Shown here one piece after another: positions 33,511 through 42,656 of a stretch of 56,336 nt of DNA. Where the stretch lies: NCBI RefSeq assembly GCF_002252665.1, contig NZ_NQKZ01000013.1, positions 1-56,336 on the forward strand. The letters are read 5' to 3'. Source of the stretch: Synechococcus sp. 8F6 (lineage in GTDB: Bacteria > Cyanobacteriota > Cyanobacteriia > PCC-6307 > Cyanobiaceae). The notes below the pieces were generated by a model. That model was not told where the DNA came from, made no database searches, and was given only the letters and a program-made list of their open reading frames with translations. The first letter of the stretch is position 1. Each line of letters begins with the position of its first letter. The position numbers and the translations under genes are program-made.

Positions 33511-35045
33511 CTGCCGGCATCTGGATCCTGGGCGACCAGCTCTCGCAGACCCATCCGGCCCTGGCCTCCCTCGCACCTGCCGAGGCTCGGGTGCTGCTGA
33601 TCGAAAGCACATCGGTGCTGCAGCAGCGCCGCTATCACCGCCAGAAGCTGGTGCTGGTGTGGAGTGCGATGCGCCACTTCGCCGCTGAGCTGCGTCAGCT
33701 GGGCTGGAGCGTGGATTACTGCGAAGCCACCACCTTCGCCGCTGCTCTGCAGACCTGGATCACGCAGCACGGCATCCGTGAGCTGCACCTGATGGACCCG
33801 GCTGAGCGTCCCTTCCGGACGGCCATCGAGCGCCTGGACCTGACGGTGCCGTTGGTGTGGCATCGCTCCACTGCCTTCCTCTGGAGCCAGGAGGACTTCG
33901 CGGCCTGGGCCCAGCCCTACAAGCAGCTACGCATGGAGCTGTTTTACCGGGAGGGCCGCAAGCGTTTTGGTGTGTTGATGGGCGACGCCGGCCAGCCGCT
34001 GGGCGGCCAGTGGAATTTCGACCATGACAACCGCAAGGCCCCGCCCAAGGGGCTGGCCGGCCCAGAACCGCTGGGTTTCGCGCCCGATGCGACCACCCAG
34101 GCGGTGATCGCCAAGGTTGAGCGCCTGGCCGCGGAACTGGCGGCGAGTGGCGCCGAGGACTTACCCGGACAGAGCGAACCGTTCCGCTGGGCCGTCACCC
34201 GCAGCCAGGCCCTGGCGGTGCTGGAGCAGTTCATCGCCACCCGCCTCGATGGTTTCGGACCGTTCCAGGACGCCATGGTGAGTGGCCAGCCCACCCTCTG
34301 GCATGCCCTGCTCTCTCCGTACCTCAACCTGGGCCTGCTGCACCCGCTGGAGGTGATCCGGCGGCTGGAGCAGGCGGGCCTGGAGCGGGATACCCCGCTG
34401 GCGTCGCTGGAGGGGGTGATCCGCCAGATCCTGGGTTGGCGTGAATACACCCACGGGCTGTATTGGTGGTTTGGGGCCGACTATCCCCAGCGCAATCATT
34501 TCGGCGCCGATCGCCCCCTGCCGGTGTGGCTCGAGCAGCTGGGCGGCAGTGGCATGGCCTGCATGGACACGGTGCTGGCTGAGCTGGACAGCAGCGGCTA
34601 TGCCCACCACATCCAGCGGCTGATGGTGCTCGCCAACTACGGCCTGATCGCCGGCCTCGATCCCCAGGCCTTCACCGGTTGGTTTCACAGGATGTTTGTC
34701 GATGGCTACGACTGGGTCATGCAGACCAACGTGCTCGGCATGGGTCTGTTTGCCGATGGCGGTTTGCTGGCCAGCAAGCCCTACGCGGCCAGCGGCAACT
34801 ACATCAACCGGATGAGCACCTACTGCAAGGGCTGCCGCTACAACCCCAAGCAGCGCACGGGCCCGACGGGCTGCCCATTCAATGCCCTCTATTGGGACTT
34901 TCTGAGCCGCCATGCCGAAACCCTGCGGCGCAATCCCCGCATGGGCCTGGTGATGAAGCAGCTCGAGAAAATCCCTCACGACGAACTTGTCGCGATCCGG
35001 TCTGCAGCTGAGGCCCACCTGGGCGCTGAAGCGTGTCCGGGATGA
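33507..35045 (+). CDS. Fe-S-type bacterial cryptochrome/photolyase (FeS-BCP, (6-4) type)
   Basis: A 512-residue member of the photolyase-related (PhrB/CryB-like) group. GIWILGDQLSQTHPAL is the typical N-terminal antenna-domain start. GVIRQILGWREYTHGLYWW lies in the FAD-binding domain. STYCKGCRYNPKQRTG followed by PTGCPFN gives three of the four cysteines of the 4Fe-4S cluster, the fourth expected upstream (MACMDTV). Characterised members repair (6-4) photoproducts or act as light sensors. It is translationally coupled to the small secreted gene, downstream of uvrC. Confidence 0.94.
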   Translation: MTAGIWILGDQLSQTHPALASLAPAEARVLLIESTSVLQQRRYHRQKLVLVWSAMRHFAAELRQLGWSVDYCEATTFAAALQTWITQHGIRELHLMDPAERPFRTAIERLDLTVPLVWHRSTAFLWSQEDFAAWAQPYKQLRMELFYREGRKRFGVLMGDAGQPLGGQWNFDHDNRKAPPKGLAGPEPLGFAPDATTQAVIAKVERLAAELAASGAEDLPGQSEPFRWAVTRSQALAVLEQFIATRLDGFGPFQDAMVSGQPTLWHALLSPYLNLGLLHPLEVIRRLEQAGLERDTPLASLEGVIRQILGWREYTHGLYWWFGADYPQRNHFGADRPLPVWLEQLGGSGMACMDTVLAELDSSGYAHHIQRLMVLANYGLIAGLDPQAFTGWFHRMFVDGYDWVMQTNVLGMGLFADGGLLASKPYAASGNYINRMSTYCKGCRYNPKQRTGPTGCPFNALYWDFLSRHAETLRRNPRMGLVMKQLEKIPHDELVAIRSAAEAHLGAEACPG

Positions 35046-35998
35046 TGGTCGGGCGTTCGCGTCCCACCATGTCCACGCTGTTGACGGGTGGTCATGGTGA
35101 TCCACCCCGCACCCGCCGTTACGACTACGGACTGGTGGTGCTGCAGCTGTTTTGGAGGATGCGCCTCGATCTGCTGCTATTTGGGCTCCTGGTGGCCGTT
35201 GCGGTGTGGCGCGGCCCCCTGCCGACCCGTTGGGGCCTCACCCCCATGGGGATCTCGGTGCTGGGGATCGCCGTGTCGATCTTCATCGCCTTTCGCAACA
35301 CCCAGGCCATCAACCGCTGGTGGGAAGCCCGCACCCTCTGGGGAGCGATGGTGAACCACAGCCGCAAGTGGCGCGATGTGCTTCTGGCCCTGCTGCCCCA
35401 GCGGCAGCTCGCCACCCAGCGGGGACGCTGCCTGATGGAGTATCAGGTGGCCCAGGTGTGGCTGCTCAACTTCGAGTTGCGCAATTTCTGGCGCACCGAT
35501 CTGCACCGCGGCGTTGAGGGCCTGCTGGCCGACCTGCAGCTCCAGCCCGCCACCTCCCTGCAGGAGGTTTGCCGGCAACGGGCCCAGGCGATCGAGCGGT
35601 TGCATCGCGATGGCTGGATTGATGGCTGGGGCCGGCAACAATTGAGCGAGGTGAGCAACCTCTGCCACGACGCGATTGGTGGTCTGCAACGCATTCGCAA
35701 CACACCCATTCCCGCGTCCTACGACGTGTTCGTGCGGATGATCACCTGGCTCTATGGCCTGCAGTTGCTCTTGGAATTTCAACGTTCCAGCCACATCCTG
35801 GTTGGGGTGGTGCTGTTCATGGGCTTTCTCACCGCCGAGCGGATCGGTTCCTACGTGGAGGGACCCTTTGATCGCGATGGCAGCAGCTTCTCGCTACCCC
35901 TCAATGCCATCTGCAGCACGATCACCAACGACTTGATGCAACGGCCGTTGGATTTCGGCAGCTTCCGCCCTAGCCAGGATCCAGCTCGCTGGGATTGA
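35042..35998 (+). CDS. Bestrophin family anion channel
   Basis: A 318-residue membrane protein. RYDYGLVVLQLFWRMRLDLL, FRNTQAINRWWEARTLWGAM and IPASYDVFVRMITWLYGLQL match bacterial bestrophins (UPF0187), pentameric anion channels. Thylakoid bestrophins in plants adjust proton motive force. The start is set at the ATG at 35042, which overlaps the photolyase stop; an ATG at 35069 is also possible. Confidence 0.9.
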   Translation: MMVGRSRPTMSTLLTGGHGDPPRTRRYDYGLVVLQLFWRMRLDLLLFGLLVAVAVWRGPLPTRWGLTPMGISVLGIAVSIFIAFRNTQAINRWWEARTLWGAMVNHSRKWRDVLLALLPQRQLATQRGRCLMEYQVAQVWLLNFELRNFWRTDLHRGVEGLLADLQLQPATSLQEVCRQRAQAIERLHRDGWIDGWGRQQLSEVSNLCHDAIGGLQRIRNTPIPASYDVFVRMITWLYGLQLLLEFQRSSHILVGVVLFMGFLTAERIGSYVEGPFDRDGSSFSLPLNAICSTITNDLMQRPLDFGSFRPSQDPARWD

Positions 35999-36018
35999 TG
36001 GGATCATGGATTGCGCCA

Positions 36019-36038
36019 CCCAGGCCAGGGGGCCTGGG
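36019..36038 (+). other. Strong hairpin upstream of hemJ
   Basis: CCCAGGCC at 36019-36026 pairs with GGCCTGGG at 36031-36038 around a four-base AGGG loop. It lies in the 75-base gap between the bestrophin and hemJ genes. No T-run follows, so it may be an mRNA stability or attenuation element rather than a full terminator. Confidence 0.4.
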
Positions 36039-36073
36039 GCTTTACGTTGTGGCTCGCCCTGACAACCACCGCC

Positions 36074-36664
36074 ATGCCCCTGCTGGCCCTGAGCTGGCCC
36101 CCGGAGGCCTATCTCTGGTTCAAAACGCTCCACATCGTGGGTGTGGTGGTGTGGTTTGCCGGACTCTTCTATTTGGTGCGGTTGTTCATCTACCACCGCG
36201 AAGCTGAGGAGCTCGATACCCCCCTGCGCCTGGCCTTTCAGGAGCAATACGGGCTGATGGAGCGCCGCTTGGCCAACATCATCACCACCCCCGGCATGGT
36301 GGTAGCTGTTGTTTGTGCGGCGGGCCTGTTGAGCGTCAACCCGGCCTGGCTCCAGCAGGGTTGGCTGCACGCCAAGTTGGCCTTTGTGGCGGCGCTGCTT
36401 GCCTATCACGTCTTTTGCTACCGGCTGATGGGGCAGCTGCGGTCCGGCCAGTGCAGCTGGAGCCCGAAACAACTGCGGGCCCTCAACGAGCTGCCCACCC
36501 TGCTGTTGGTGATCGTGGTGATGCTGGTGGTGTTCAAAAACCAGTTTCCTACAGGTGCTGCCACCTGGTTCATCGTGGCGCTGGTGGTGTTCATGGCGGC
36601 CTCGATCCAGTTTTATGCCCGCTGGCGGCGGCTGCGGGCCGAACGCCTGGCTGCCGGTGCTTAA
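36074..36664 (+). CDS. hemJ: Protoporphyrinogen IX oxidase, HemJ type
   Basis: A 196-residue integral membrane protein with four hydrophobic segments. EAYLWFKTLHIVGVVVWFAG carries a conserved histidine (H20), and LHAKLAFVAALL the conserved Lys segment. The length and motifs match HemJ (Slr1790 type), which oxidises protoporphyrinogen IX for heme and chlorophyll. The ATG at 36074 is chosen because MPLLALSWPPEAYLWFK begins like known HemJ proteins. Confidence 0.95.
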   Translation: MPLLALSWPPEAYLWFKTLHIVGVVVWFAGLFYLVRLFIYHREAEELDTPLRLAFQEQYGLMERRLANIITTPGMVVAVVCAAGLLSVNPAWLQQGWLHAKLAFVAALLAYHVFCYRLMGQLRSGQCSWSPKQLRALNELPTLLLVIVVMLVVFKNQFPTGAATWFIVALVVFMAASIQFYARWRRLRAERLAAGA

Positions 36665-37322
36665 TCCCCAGCCAGCCCACCATCCGCTGCGGACCGTGCT
36701 GCAGCAGCTGACGCCGCGCTGTTGCCCGGGCCGGGTCAACTTCCACTGCCACACCACATGCAGCGACGGCAGCCTGCTCCCCCAGGAGCTTGCTGAGCAG
36801 GCCGTCGCTCTGGGCCTGGAGCACCTGGCGATCACCGACCACCACAGCATCTCCGCCTACGGGCCGGTGCTGGAACACTTTGAGGCTGCATCCCACTCAG
36901 GCCAATCGGTGCCGAGGCTCTGGCGGGGAGTGGAGATCAGTTGCCTGCTCGAAGGCTGCCTGGTGCACGTGTTGGCGCTGGGCTTTGGCGAGCATCACTC
37001 CAGCCTGGGGCCCTACCTGCACGGACAGTCCGTGGTGGGTCCGGCGCTACAGGCCGAAGCCGTGCTGGAAGCCGGCCGCCAGGCCGGGGCGTTGCTGTTG
37101 CTCGCCCATCCGGCCCGCTACCGCCTGCCTTTCCAGCGGCTGATCGCCGCCGCCTATCGGTTGGGCTTTGATGGAGCAGAGGCCTGGTACGACTACCAGA
37201 TGCAGCCCCGCTGGGCGCCCACACCGGTGGTGTGCGAAGCGATCGCCGCCGACCTCCAGCAACGGGGCCTTTTGATGAGTTGTGGTACGGATACCCATGG
37301 CTTAGCGCTTCACGGCCGCTAG
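36657..37322 (+). CDS. PHP domain phosphoesterase
   Basis: A 221-residue metal-dependent PHP protein. All motifs are present: NFHCHTTCSDG (HxH), ITDHHS, GVEIS, LLAHPARY and GTDTH. Related proteins hydrolyse phosphate esters or 3',5'-nucleoside bisphosphates. The GTG at 36657 lies eight bases inside the end of hemJ. The frame continues upstream to 36555, but this is a hemJ shadow. Confidence 0.92.
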   Translation: MLNPQPAHHPLRTVLQQLTPRCCPGRVNFHCHTTCSDGSLLPQELAEQAVALGLEHLAITDHHSISAYGPVLEHFEAASHSGQSVPRLWRGVEISCLLEGCLVHVLALGFGEHHSSLGPYLHGQSVVGPALQAEAVLEAGRQAGALLLLAHPARYRLPFQRLIAAAYRLGFDGAEAWYDYQMQPRWAPTPVVCEAIAADLQQRGLLMSCGTDTHGLALHGR

Positions 37323-37351
37323 GGTTTGGCGACGCTTTCCCGTGCCAGTCG

Positions 37352-37894
37352 ATGGGTCTGTTTGATCGCCTGTTCGCCGCCCGTGGCGGCAACACCAACA
37401 ACGGTAATGTGCCCGCCCAGCCGAAGAAGGAGGCCGAAACCTTCTTCCTCGATGCCGACGCCTCCAGCAGCATGGGCAATGTCGAGTTCATGCGGCGCTC
37501 CAACACCATCCGCCGCACCTTCCCCGGCACCGTCGACAGCCCCGGCAACAAGGAGATGGTGGCTGAGGTGGCCTCGATGGAGGCCAAGCTCGAGAAGATG
37601 TCCGAAGGCCTTGGCGGCCAGACCAGCCAGCAGGAGTCGATCAACCTCACCGGTGGCATCCCCAAGCCGGTGAAGAAAACCTTCGCCCAGACGATGTCCC
37701 AGGCGGAGCTGGATCAACGGATGAAGGGAACGGCCTTTGGGGTGAATGTGCCCGGGGGTACTGCCGCCATCAAGAAGGAGCAGGAGCAGGTGCAGGCCGA
37801 GCCACAGGCCCAACCCCAGATCAGCCAGCAGCCCACCGGCAAGGCCGGTGCCATCGATCCGTTCAAGCAGATGGTGAGAGATCTCAACAGCTGA
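37352..37894 (+). CDS. Conserved cyanobacterial hypothetical protein
   Basis: A 180-residue hydrophilic protein beginning MGLFDRLFAARGG. The block EFMRRSNTIRRTFPGT is strongly reminiscent of a family found throughout cyanobacteria (FYLDAD...YMRxxxTIRRTFP). The second half is Gln/Pro-rich and probably disordered, ending DPFKQMVRDLNS. No function is known to me. It is the last gene of a plus-strand run, converging with cobN 23 bases away. Confidence 0.85.
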   Translation: MGLFDRLFAARGGNTNNGNVPAQPKKEAETFFLDADASSSMGNVEFMRRSNTIRRTFPGTVDSPGNKEMVAEVASMEAKLEKMSEGLGGQTSQQESINLTGGIPKPVKKTFAQTMSQAELDQRMKGTAFGVNVPGGTAAIKKEQEQVQAEPQAQPQISQQPTGKAGAIDPFKQMVRDLNS

Positions 37895-37917
37895 GTGCTT
37901 CGCTCAGCTGGCTCAGC

Positions 37918-40900
37918 TCAGTTCTGTTCGATCAAGCTTTCACTCTCCAACACCAGCTGGCGCAGATGCTCCAGCTGGTTTTTTTGTGCGCCGTCCCAGA
38001 GCCCACGGTTGTGGGCCTCCAGCAGCCGCTCGGCCATGTCCCGCAGGGCCCAGGGATTGCTCCGCTCTAGAAAAGCGAGCACGGCGGGATCGCTCAGCCA
38101 TTGGTCGCAGAGGGCCCCATAGCCCCAGTCGGGCACCCGGCCGGTGCTGGCGTCGTAGGCAAACAGATAGTCGAGGCTGGCAGCCATCTCGAAGCCGCCC
38201 TTGTAGCCGTGCTGCTGCATCGCCTCGATCCAGCGTGGGTTAAGCACGCGGCTGCGCAGCACCTTGTCGAATTCCCGCTCCAGGCGGTGCAGCTTTGGCC
38301 GGGCGCTGCGGGAGTGGTCGCCAAACCAAAGGGCCGGCCTCTGCCCCGACAGCTTTTCCACGGCGGCGCTGAGTCCCCCCTGAAATTGGTAGTAATCGTC
38401 GGAATCCAGCAGGTCGTGCTCGCGGTTGTCCTGGTTGTGCAACACCACCTGGACGGCACCCAGCCGTTGCTCGAGGCCGTCCCGATCGGCCTGGGCCTCG
38501 ATGCCCGCTTGGCCCGGAATGCCCGCCTGGCTGTCGTAGCGCCAGCTGCTCCAGTTGAGAAACGCCTCGCCCAGGTCGCCGCGCTGCTCCCACTGGCCGC
38601 TGTCGATCAGGCCCTGCAGCCCCGCCCCATAGGCGCCTGGGGCTGAGCCGTACACCCGGGCGCTGTGACCGTCCCGCCGCCAGGCCGCCGCCAGCGGGTT
38701 GTCGGCATCCAGCTCCTCGAGCGCCGCCACGAGAGCTGTCGCCCGGTTGACCCAGCTCACCAGCTGGGGGAACGCGTCGCGGAACAGCCCCGAGATTCGC
38801 AGGGTCACATCCACCCGCGGCCGACCCAACAGGCTCAGGGGGATCACCTCCAGGTCCACCATCCGGCGGGTGGGGCCATCCCACACCGGCCGCACGCCCA
38901 GCAACGCCAGCACCTGGGCGATGTCCTCGCCGCCATTGCGCATCGTGGCCGTGCCCCACACCGACAAGACCAGGGTCTGCAAGTGCTCCCCCTGCTCCTG
39001 GAGATGCAGCTCCAGCAGCAGTTCAGCGCTGCGACGACCCAGGTCCCAGGCGGCCTCCGTTGGCAGGCCGCGCAGATCGACGCTGTAGAAATTGCGGCCG
39101 GTGGGCAACAGATCGGGCCGGCCTCGGGTCGGGGCTCCGGAGGGCCCGGCGGCGATGCGCTCCCCGTCGAGCCCCCGCAGGAAGGCTTCGCGCTCAGCGG
39201 CGCCACAGGCCAGCAGCCGTGGCAGCACGGCCTGACGCAGATGCTGCACGGCCTGCTGCACGGCTGGCCCCAGCTCACCGGCCTCGACTGGCCCTGGCCC
39301 GTCCTCCCGCAGCTCCTGCTCCACCAGCGCCAGGGCCCGCCGCTCGAGCAAAGCCACGCCATCTCCCACCAGGCGAGGCGACTCACCCCCAAAAGCGGCC
39401 TGGAGGCGACGCTGGTCGCCAGGTTCGAGCGCCGTGGCATCGGCATCGGCCCAGGGGTCGAATCTGAGCTGCAGGTCATGGGCCAGGGCCTGGGTGAGGC
39501 CGGGTTGGTTGGCCAGGGGGCAGCGCACCAGGCAGAGCAGCAGCTCCGCCAACCGCTGGGGCTCCGGCAGGGTGCCGTAGGTGTGCAGCCCGAGCCGGAT
39601 CTGGGCTTCCTTGAGTTCGCAGAGGTAGCCATCAGCCGCATCCAGGCGCGCATCCAGCTCCGCGGCGGTGCCCAGGGGCAATTGCAGGGTCTCCAGTTGT
39701 TCCACCAGGGTCTGCCGCAGCGGTGCGGCCCGCTCGCTGCCCAGCTGGCTGGCCTCCCAGTATTCGTCGAGCAGCACCTCAAGCTGTTGCAGGGCGCCGT
39801 GCAGCCCGGCGCGACCCAGCGGTGGGGTGAGGTGGTCGAGAATCACGGCCTGGCTGCGGCGCTTGGCCTGGGAGCCCTCGCCCGGATCATTGACGATGAA
39901 GGGGTAGAGATGGGGCAGCGGCCCGAGGGCCCACTCCGGGAAGCACTGGTCTGAGAGCCCCAGACCCTTGCCGGGCAACCACTCCAGGTTGCCGTGCTTG
40001 CCCACGTGCACCACGGCATGGGCCCCAAAGGTCTGACGCAGCCACAGGTATTGGGCCAGGTAGGCGTGGGTGGGGGGCAGGTCGGGGCTGTGGTAGCTGA
40101 GGGCGGGGTCGCGGTCGTAACCACGCTCCGGCTGGATCAGCACGGCCACATGGCCCAATTGGAGTCCGCGGATCGGGAACCCCAGCGCGGCCCCAGGGCC
40201 GGGGGCGCTCACCAGACCCGCATCCCGTTCCGGTGGCCCCCAGCGGGCCTCCAGGAGCTCCCGTCCCTCCCGCGGCAGTCCGGCATACCAGGCCTGGTAG
40301 TCGGCCAGGGGCAACAGGGCCAGGGGCGGGCGGTGTTCGCTTTCGGGATCGTTGCTGCGGCCGGCCAGCAGCTGTTGGATCAGGGCTTCGCCGCTGCTGG
40401 GCAGGCCCTCACTGAGCTGGTAGCCCGCCTCGGCCAGCCACTGCAGCATCAGGGCCGTGGAGGCCGGCGTGTCGAGCCCCACGCCATTGGCCAGGCGACT
40501 GTTGCGGGCGGGGTAATTGGCCAGCACCAGCGCGATGCGCCGCTCCCTGGCTGGGGTCTGCCGCAGGCGAATCCAATTGGCGCTGAGCTGGGCAATCCAG
40601 GCCAGGCGCTCCGGGTCTGGTTGGTAGCGCTGCAGGGCTGAAGCCAGGCGCTCACTGGCCCCCACCGTCTCCTTGAAGGCGCCGATGCGGGTGGTGAGCC
40701 GGCCATCCAGTTCGGGGAGAGCCACCTGCAGGCTGAGGTCGATGGGGCCCTGGCCAATGCTGCTGGCCTGCCACTGGCTACGGGGCTGGCTGCTGCACAG
40801 CAACTGCAGCACCGGCACCCCGAGTTGCTCCCACAGGGGAGCCCCCAAACCGGCCTCCTCAAATTGCACCGACGCAAACGACGTGCTGCAGAGCACCGCC

Positions 40901-41649
40901 TGCACCCTTTGCTGGTGCAACAGGTCGGCGACGCCCCGTTGCACGGCCCGATCCCGCAGCCCACTCACCCAGAGCGCCCGCGGGCAGAGACCAGCCCCCC
41001 GCAGGGCCGCGAGGGTGGCCTCGATCAGCGCAAGGTCGCCGGCTTGCAGCAGGGCCCGGTAGGCGATCACCCCCACCCGTGCTCCCGGCTCCTCGCGCCA
41101 GTCGTGGGGGAGGGGATCGGCCAGGGGCTCGGCGCAAGGTGGTGGCGGGATTTCGCCATCGAGCAGCCCCCGCAGGCACACCAGCAAGCGACGCAGATTG
41201 GCCGGCCCGCCCTCCCGCAAGCATTGGGCCAGGCCTACCGCCAGCTCAGGCGCCACCGTGCCCAGTTCGGCTAGGGCGGTTTCCTCCTCCGGCGTGCCGG
41301 CCAGCACCAGCAACTGGCGGTCTGGCTGGGCTGCCGCCCAGAGCTGCAGTTGCTCCAGTCCATAACTCCAGTGGCCCCGCCCACCCAGCAGCCGCACCAC
41401 CAGCAGCCGGGCATGGCGCACCGTGGAGCTGAGGTAGTGGTCGATCTGGGCGGGATGGGCCAGAGCCGCGAGGTTCAGGCCCCGCAGTTCGGTCCCCAAC
41501 AGCTGCGGCTCCTGCGCCAGCAACTGGTCGATGGCCAGCAGGTCGGTGTCGGCACTGCTGAGCAGCAGCACCGGTGCGGGGGGCTGCTCCACCAGGGCAC
41601 CGACATCGGCTGCCTCCCCTCCTCCCGGTACCGATGCCAAGCGATGCAT
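37918..41649 (-). CDS. cobN: Cobaltochelatase subunit CobN
   Basis: A 1243-residue protein of the CobN/ChlH family, the large subunit of the ATP-dependent chelatase that inserts cobalt during aerobic cobalamin synthesis. HAVVHVGKHGNLEWLPGKGLGLS, DPGEGSQAKRRSQAVILDHL and the C-terminal GGEDIAQVLALLGVRPVW, SDDYYQFQGGL and HGYKGGFEM are typical. MHRLASVPGG at the start and LLLSSADTDLLAI fit CobN rather than the magnesium chelatase ChlH. The start is the ATG at 41649; one 13 codons earlier is possible. The open frame extends to 42675 only as the antisense of ilvE. Confidence 0.95.
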   Translation of the reverse strand: MHRLASVPGGGEAADVGALVEQPPAPVLLLSSADTDLLAIDQLLAQEPQLLGTELRGLNLAALAHPAQIDHYLSSTVRHARLLVVRLLGGRGHWSYGLEQLQLWAAAQPDRQLLVLAGTPEEETALAELGTVAPELAVGLAQCLREGGPANLRRLLVCLRGLLDGEIPPPPCAEPLADPLPHDWREEPGARVGVIAYRALLQAGDLALIEATLAALRGAGLCPRALWVSGLRDRAVQRGVADLLHQQRVQAVLCSTSFASVQFEEAGLGAPLWEQLGVPVLQLLCSSQPRSQWQASSIGQGPIDLSLQVALPELDGRLTTRIGAFKETVGASERLASALQRYQPDPERLAWIAQLSANWIRLRQTPARERRIALVLANYPARNSRLANGVGLDTPASTALMLQWLAEAGYQLSEGLPSSGEALIQQLLAGRSNDPESEHRPPLALLPLADYQAWYAGLPREGRELLEARWGPPERDAGLVSAPGPGAALGFPIRGLQLGHVAVLIQPERGYDRDPALSYHSPDLPPTHAYLAQYLWLRQTFGAHAVVHVGKHGNLEWLPGKGLGLSDQCFPEWALGPLPHLYPFIVNDPGEGSQAKRRSQAVILDHLTPPLGRAGLHGALQQLEVLLDEYWEASQLGSERAAPLRQTLVEQLETLQLPLGTAAELDARLDAADGYLCELKEAQIRLGLHTYGTLPEPQRLAELLLCLVRCPLANQPGLTQALAHDLQLRFDPWADADATALEPGDQRRLQAAFGGESPRLVGDGVALLERRALALVEQELREDGPGPVEAGELGPAVQQAVQHLRQAVLPRLLACGAAEREAFLRGLDGERIAAGPSGAPTRGRPDLLPTGRNFYSVDLRGLPTEAAWDLGRRSAELLLELHLQEQGEHLQTLVLSVWGTATMRNGGEDIAQVLALLGVRPVWDGPTRRMVDLEVIPLSLLGRPRVDVTLRISGLFRDAFPQLVSWVNRATALVAALEELDADNPLAAAWRRDGHSARVYGSAPGAYGAGLQGLIDSGQWEQRGDLGEAFLNWSSWRYDSQAGIPGQAGIEAQADRDGLEQRLGAVQVVLHNQDNREHDLLDSDDYYQFQGGLSAAVEKLSGQRPALWFGDHSRSARPKLHRLEREFDKVLRSRVLNPRWIEAMQQHGYKGGFEMAASLDYLFAYDASTGRVPDWGYGALCDQWLSDPAVLAFLERSNPWALRDMAERLLEAHNRGLWDGAQKNQLEHLRQLVLESESLIEQN

Positions 41650-41733
41650 GGCCCCATCCTGCTTGCTGCAGTGAGAAGATCGGGGCATCACGGCCTCCGG
41701 CCGACGCCTCAGCTCCGCCCGCTTCGCCCCACC

Positions 41734-42651
41734 ATGCACCAGTTCCTGCCCTACGCCTGGTTTGGTGGCAAATGCGTGCCCTTTGCCGAAGCCACCCTGT
41801 CGGTGGCCACCCATGCCCTGCACTACGGCACCGGCGCCTTCGGGGGCATGCGGGCCCTGCCCAATCCCAGCGACCCCGCTGAGATCCTGCTGTTCCGCGC
41901 CGACCGGCACGCCCGGCGCCTCAGCCAGAGCGCCCGGCTGCTGCTCACCGAGTTGCCGGAGCAGACGATTCACGACGCCATCGGCGTCTTTCTGCGGGCC
42001 AACAAGCCCACCTGCCCGGTGTATCTGCGGCCGTTTGTCTACACCAGCGACCTGGGGATCGCCCCACGGCTGCACAACATCGAAACCGACTTCCTGATCT
42101 ATGGGCTTGAGCTGGGCGACTACCTCTCCCCCGAGGGAGTGAGTTGCCGCATCAGCTCCTGGACCCGCCAGGAAGATCGTTCCCTGCCCTTGCGCGGCAA
42201 AATCAGCGGCGCCTACATCACCAGCTCCCTCGCCAAAACGGAGGCGGTCAAGAGCGGCTTCGATGAAGCCCTGCTGCTCAACAGCCGCGGCAAGGTGAGC
42301 GAGGCCAGCGGCATGAACCTGTTCATCGTGCGCGATGGCGTGTTGATCACCCCCGGCGTTGATCAGGACATCCTTGAGGGCATCACCCGCGCCAGCGTGC
42401 TGGAGCTGGCCAAGTCGATGGGCATCCCCACCCTGGAACGCCCCGTCGACAAGAGCGAGTTGTTCATTGCCGATGAGGTGTTCTTGAGTGGCACCGCCGC
42501 CAAGGTCACCCCGGTGCGTCGCGTCGAATCCACTGACCTGCCCAGCGCTCGGCCGGTGATGAAGGCGATTCGCGAGCGCCTCACAGCGATCACGGAGGGC
42601 CGCGATCCCGCCTATGACCATTGGGTGACACGGATCCGCGTGGACGGTTGA
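41734..42651 (+). CDS. ilvE: Branched-chain amino acid aminotransferase
   Basis: A 305-residue class IV PLP aminotransferase for the last step of leucine, isoleucine and valine synthesis. [36 protein letters not shown], the lysine-bearing [16 protein letters not shown] and [17 protein letters not shown] are characteristic. It is divergent from cobN (84-base gap, no recognisable riboswitch) and six bases upstream of metH, so ilvE and metH probably share a transcript. Confidence 0.96.
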   Translation: MHQFLPYAWFGGKCVPFAEATLSVATHALHYGTGAFGGMRALPNPSDPAEILLFRADRHARRLSQSARLLLTELPEQTIHDAIGVFLRANKPTCPVYLRPFVYTSDLGIAPRLHNIETDFLIYGLELGDYLSPEGVSCRISSWTRQEDRSLPLRGKISGAYITSSLAKTEAVKSGFDEALLLNSRGKVSEASGMNLFIVRDGVLITPGVDQDILEGITRASVLELAKSMGIPTLERPVDKSELFIADEVFLSGTAAKVTPVRRVESTDLPSARPVMKAIRERLTAITEGRDPAYDHWVTRIRVDG

Positions 42652-42656
42652 GCGAG

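Noticed and set aside
41650-41733. Cobalamin riboswitch between cobN and ilvE
   Set aside because: The gap is only 84 bases and no B12-box-like sequence or multi-stem fold is visible.
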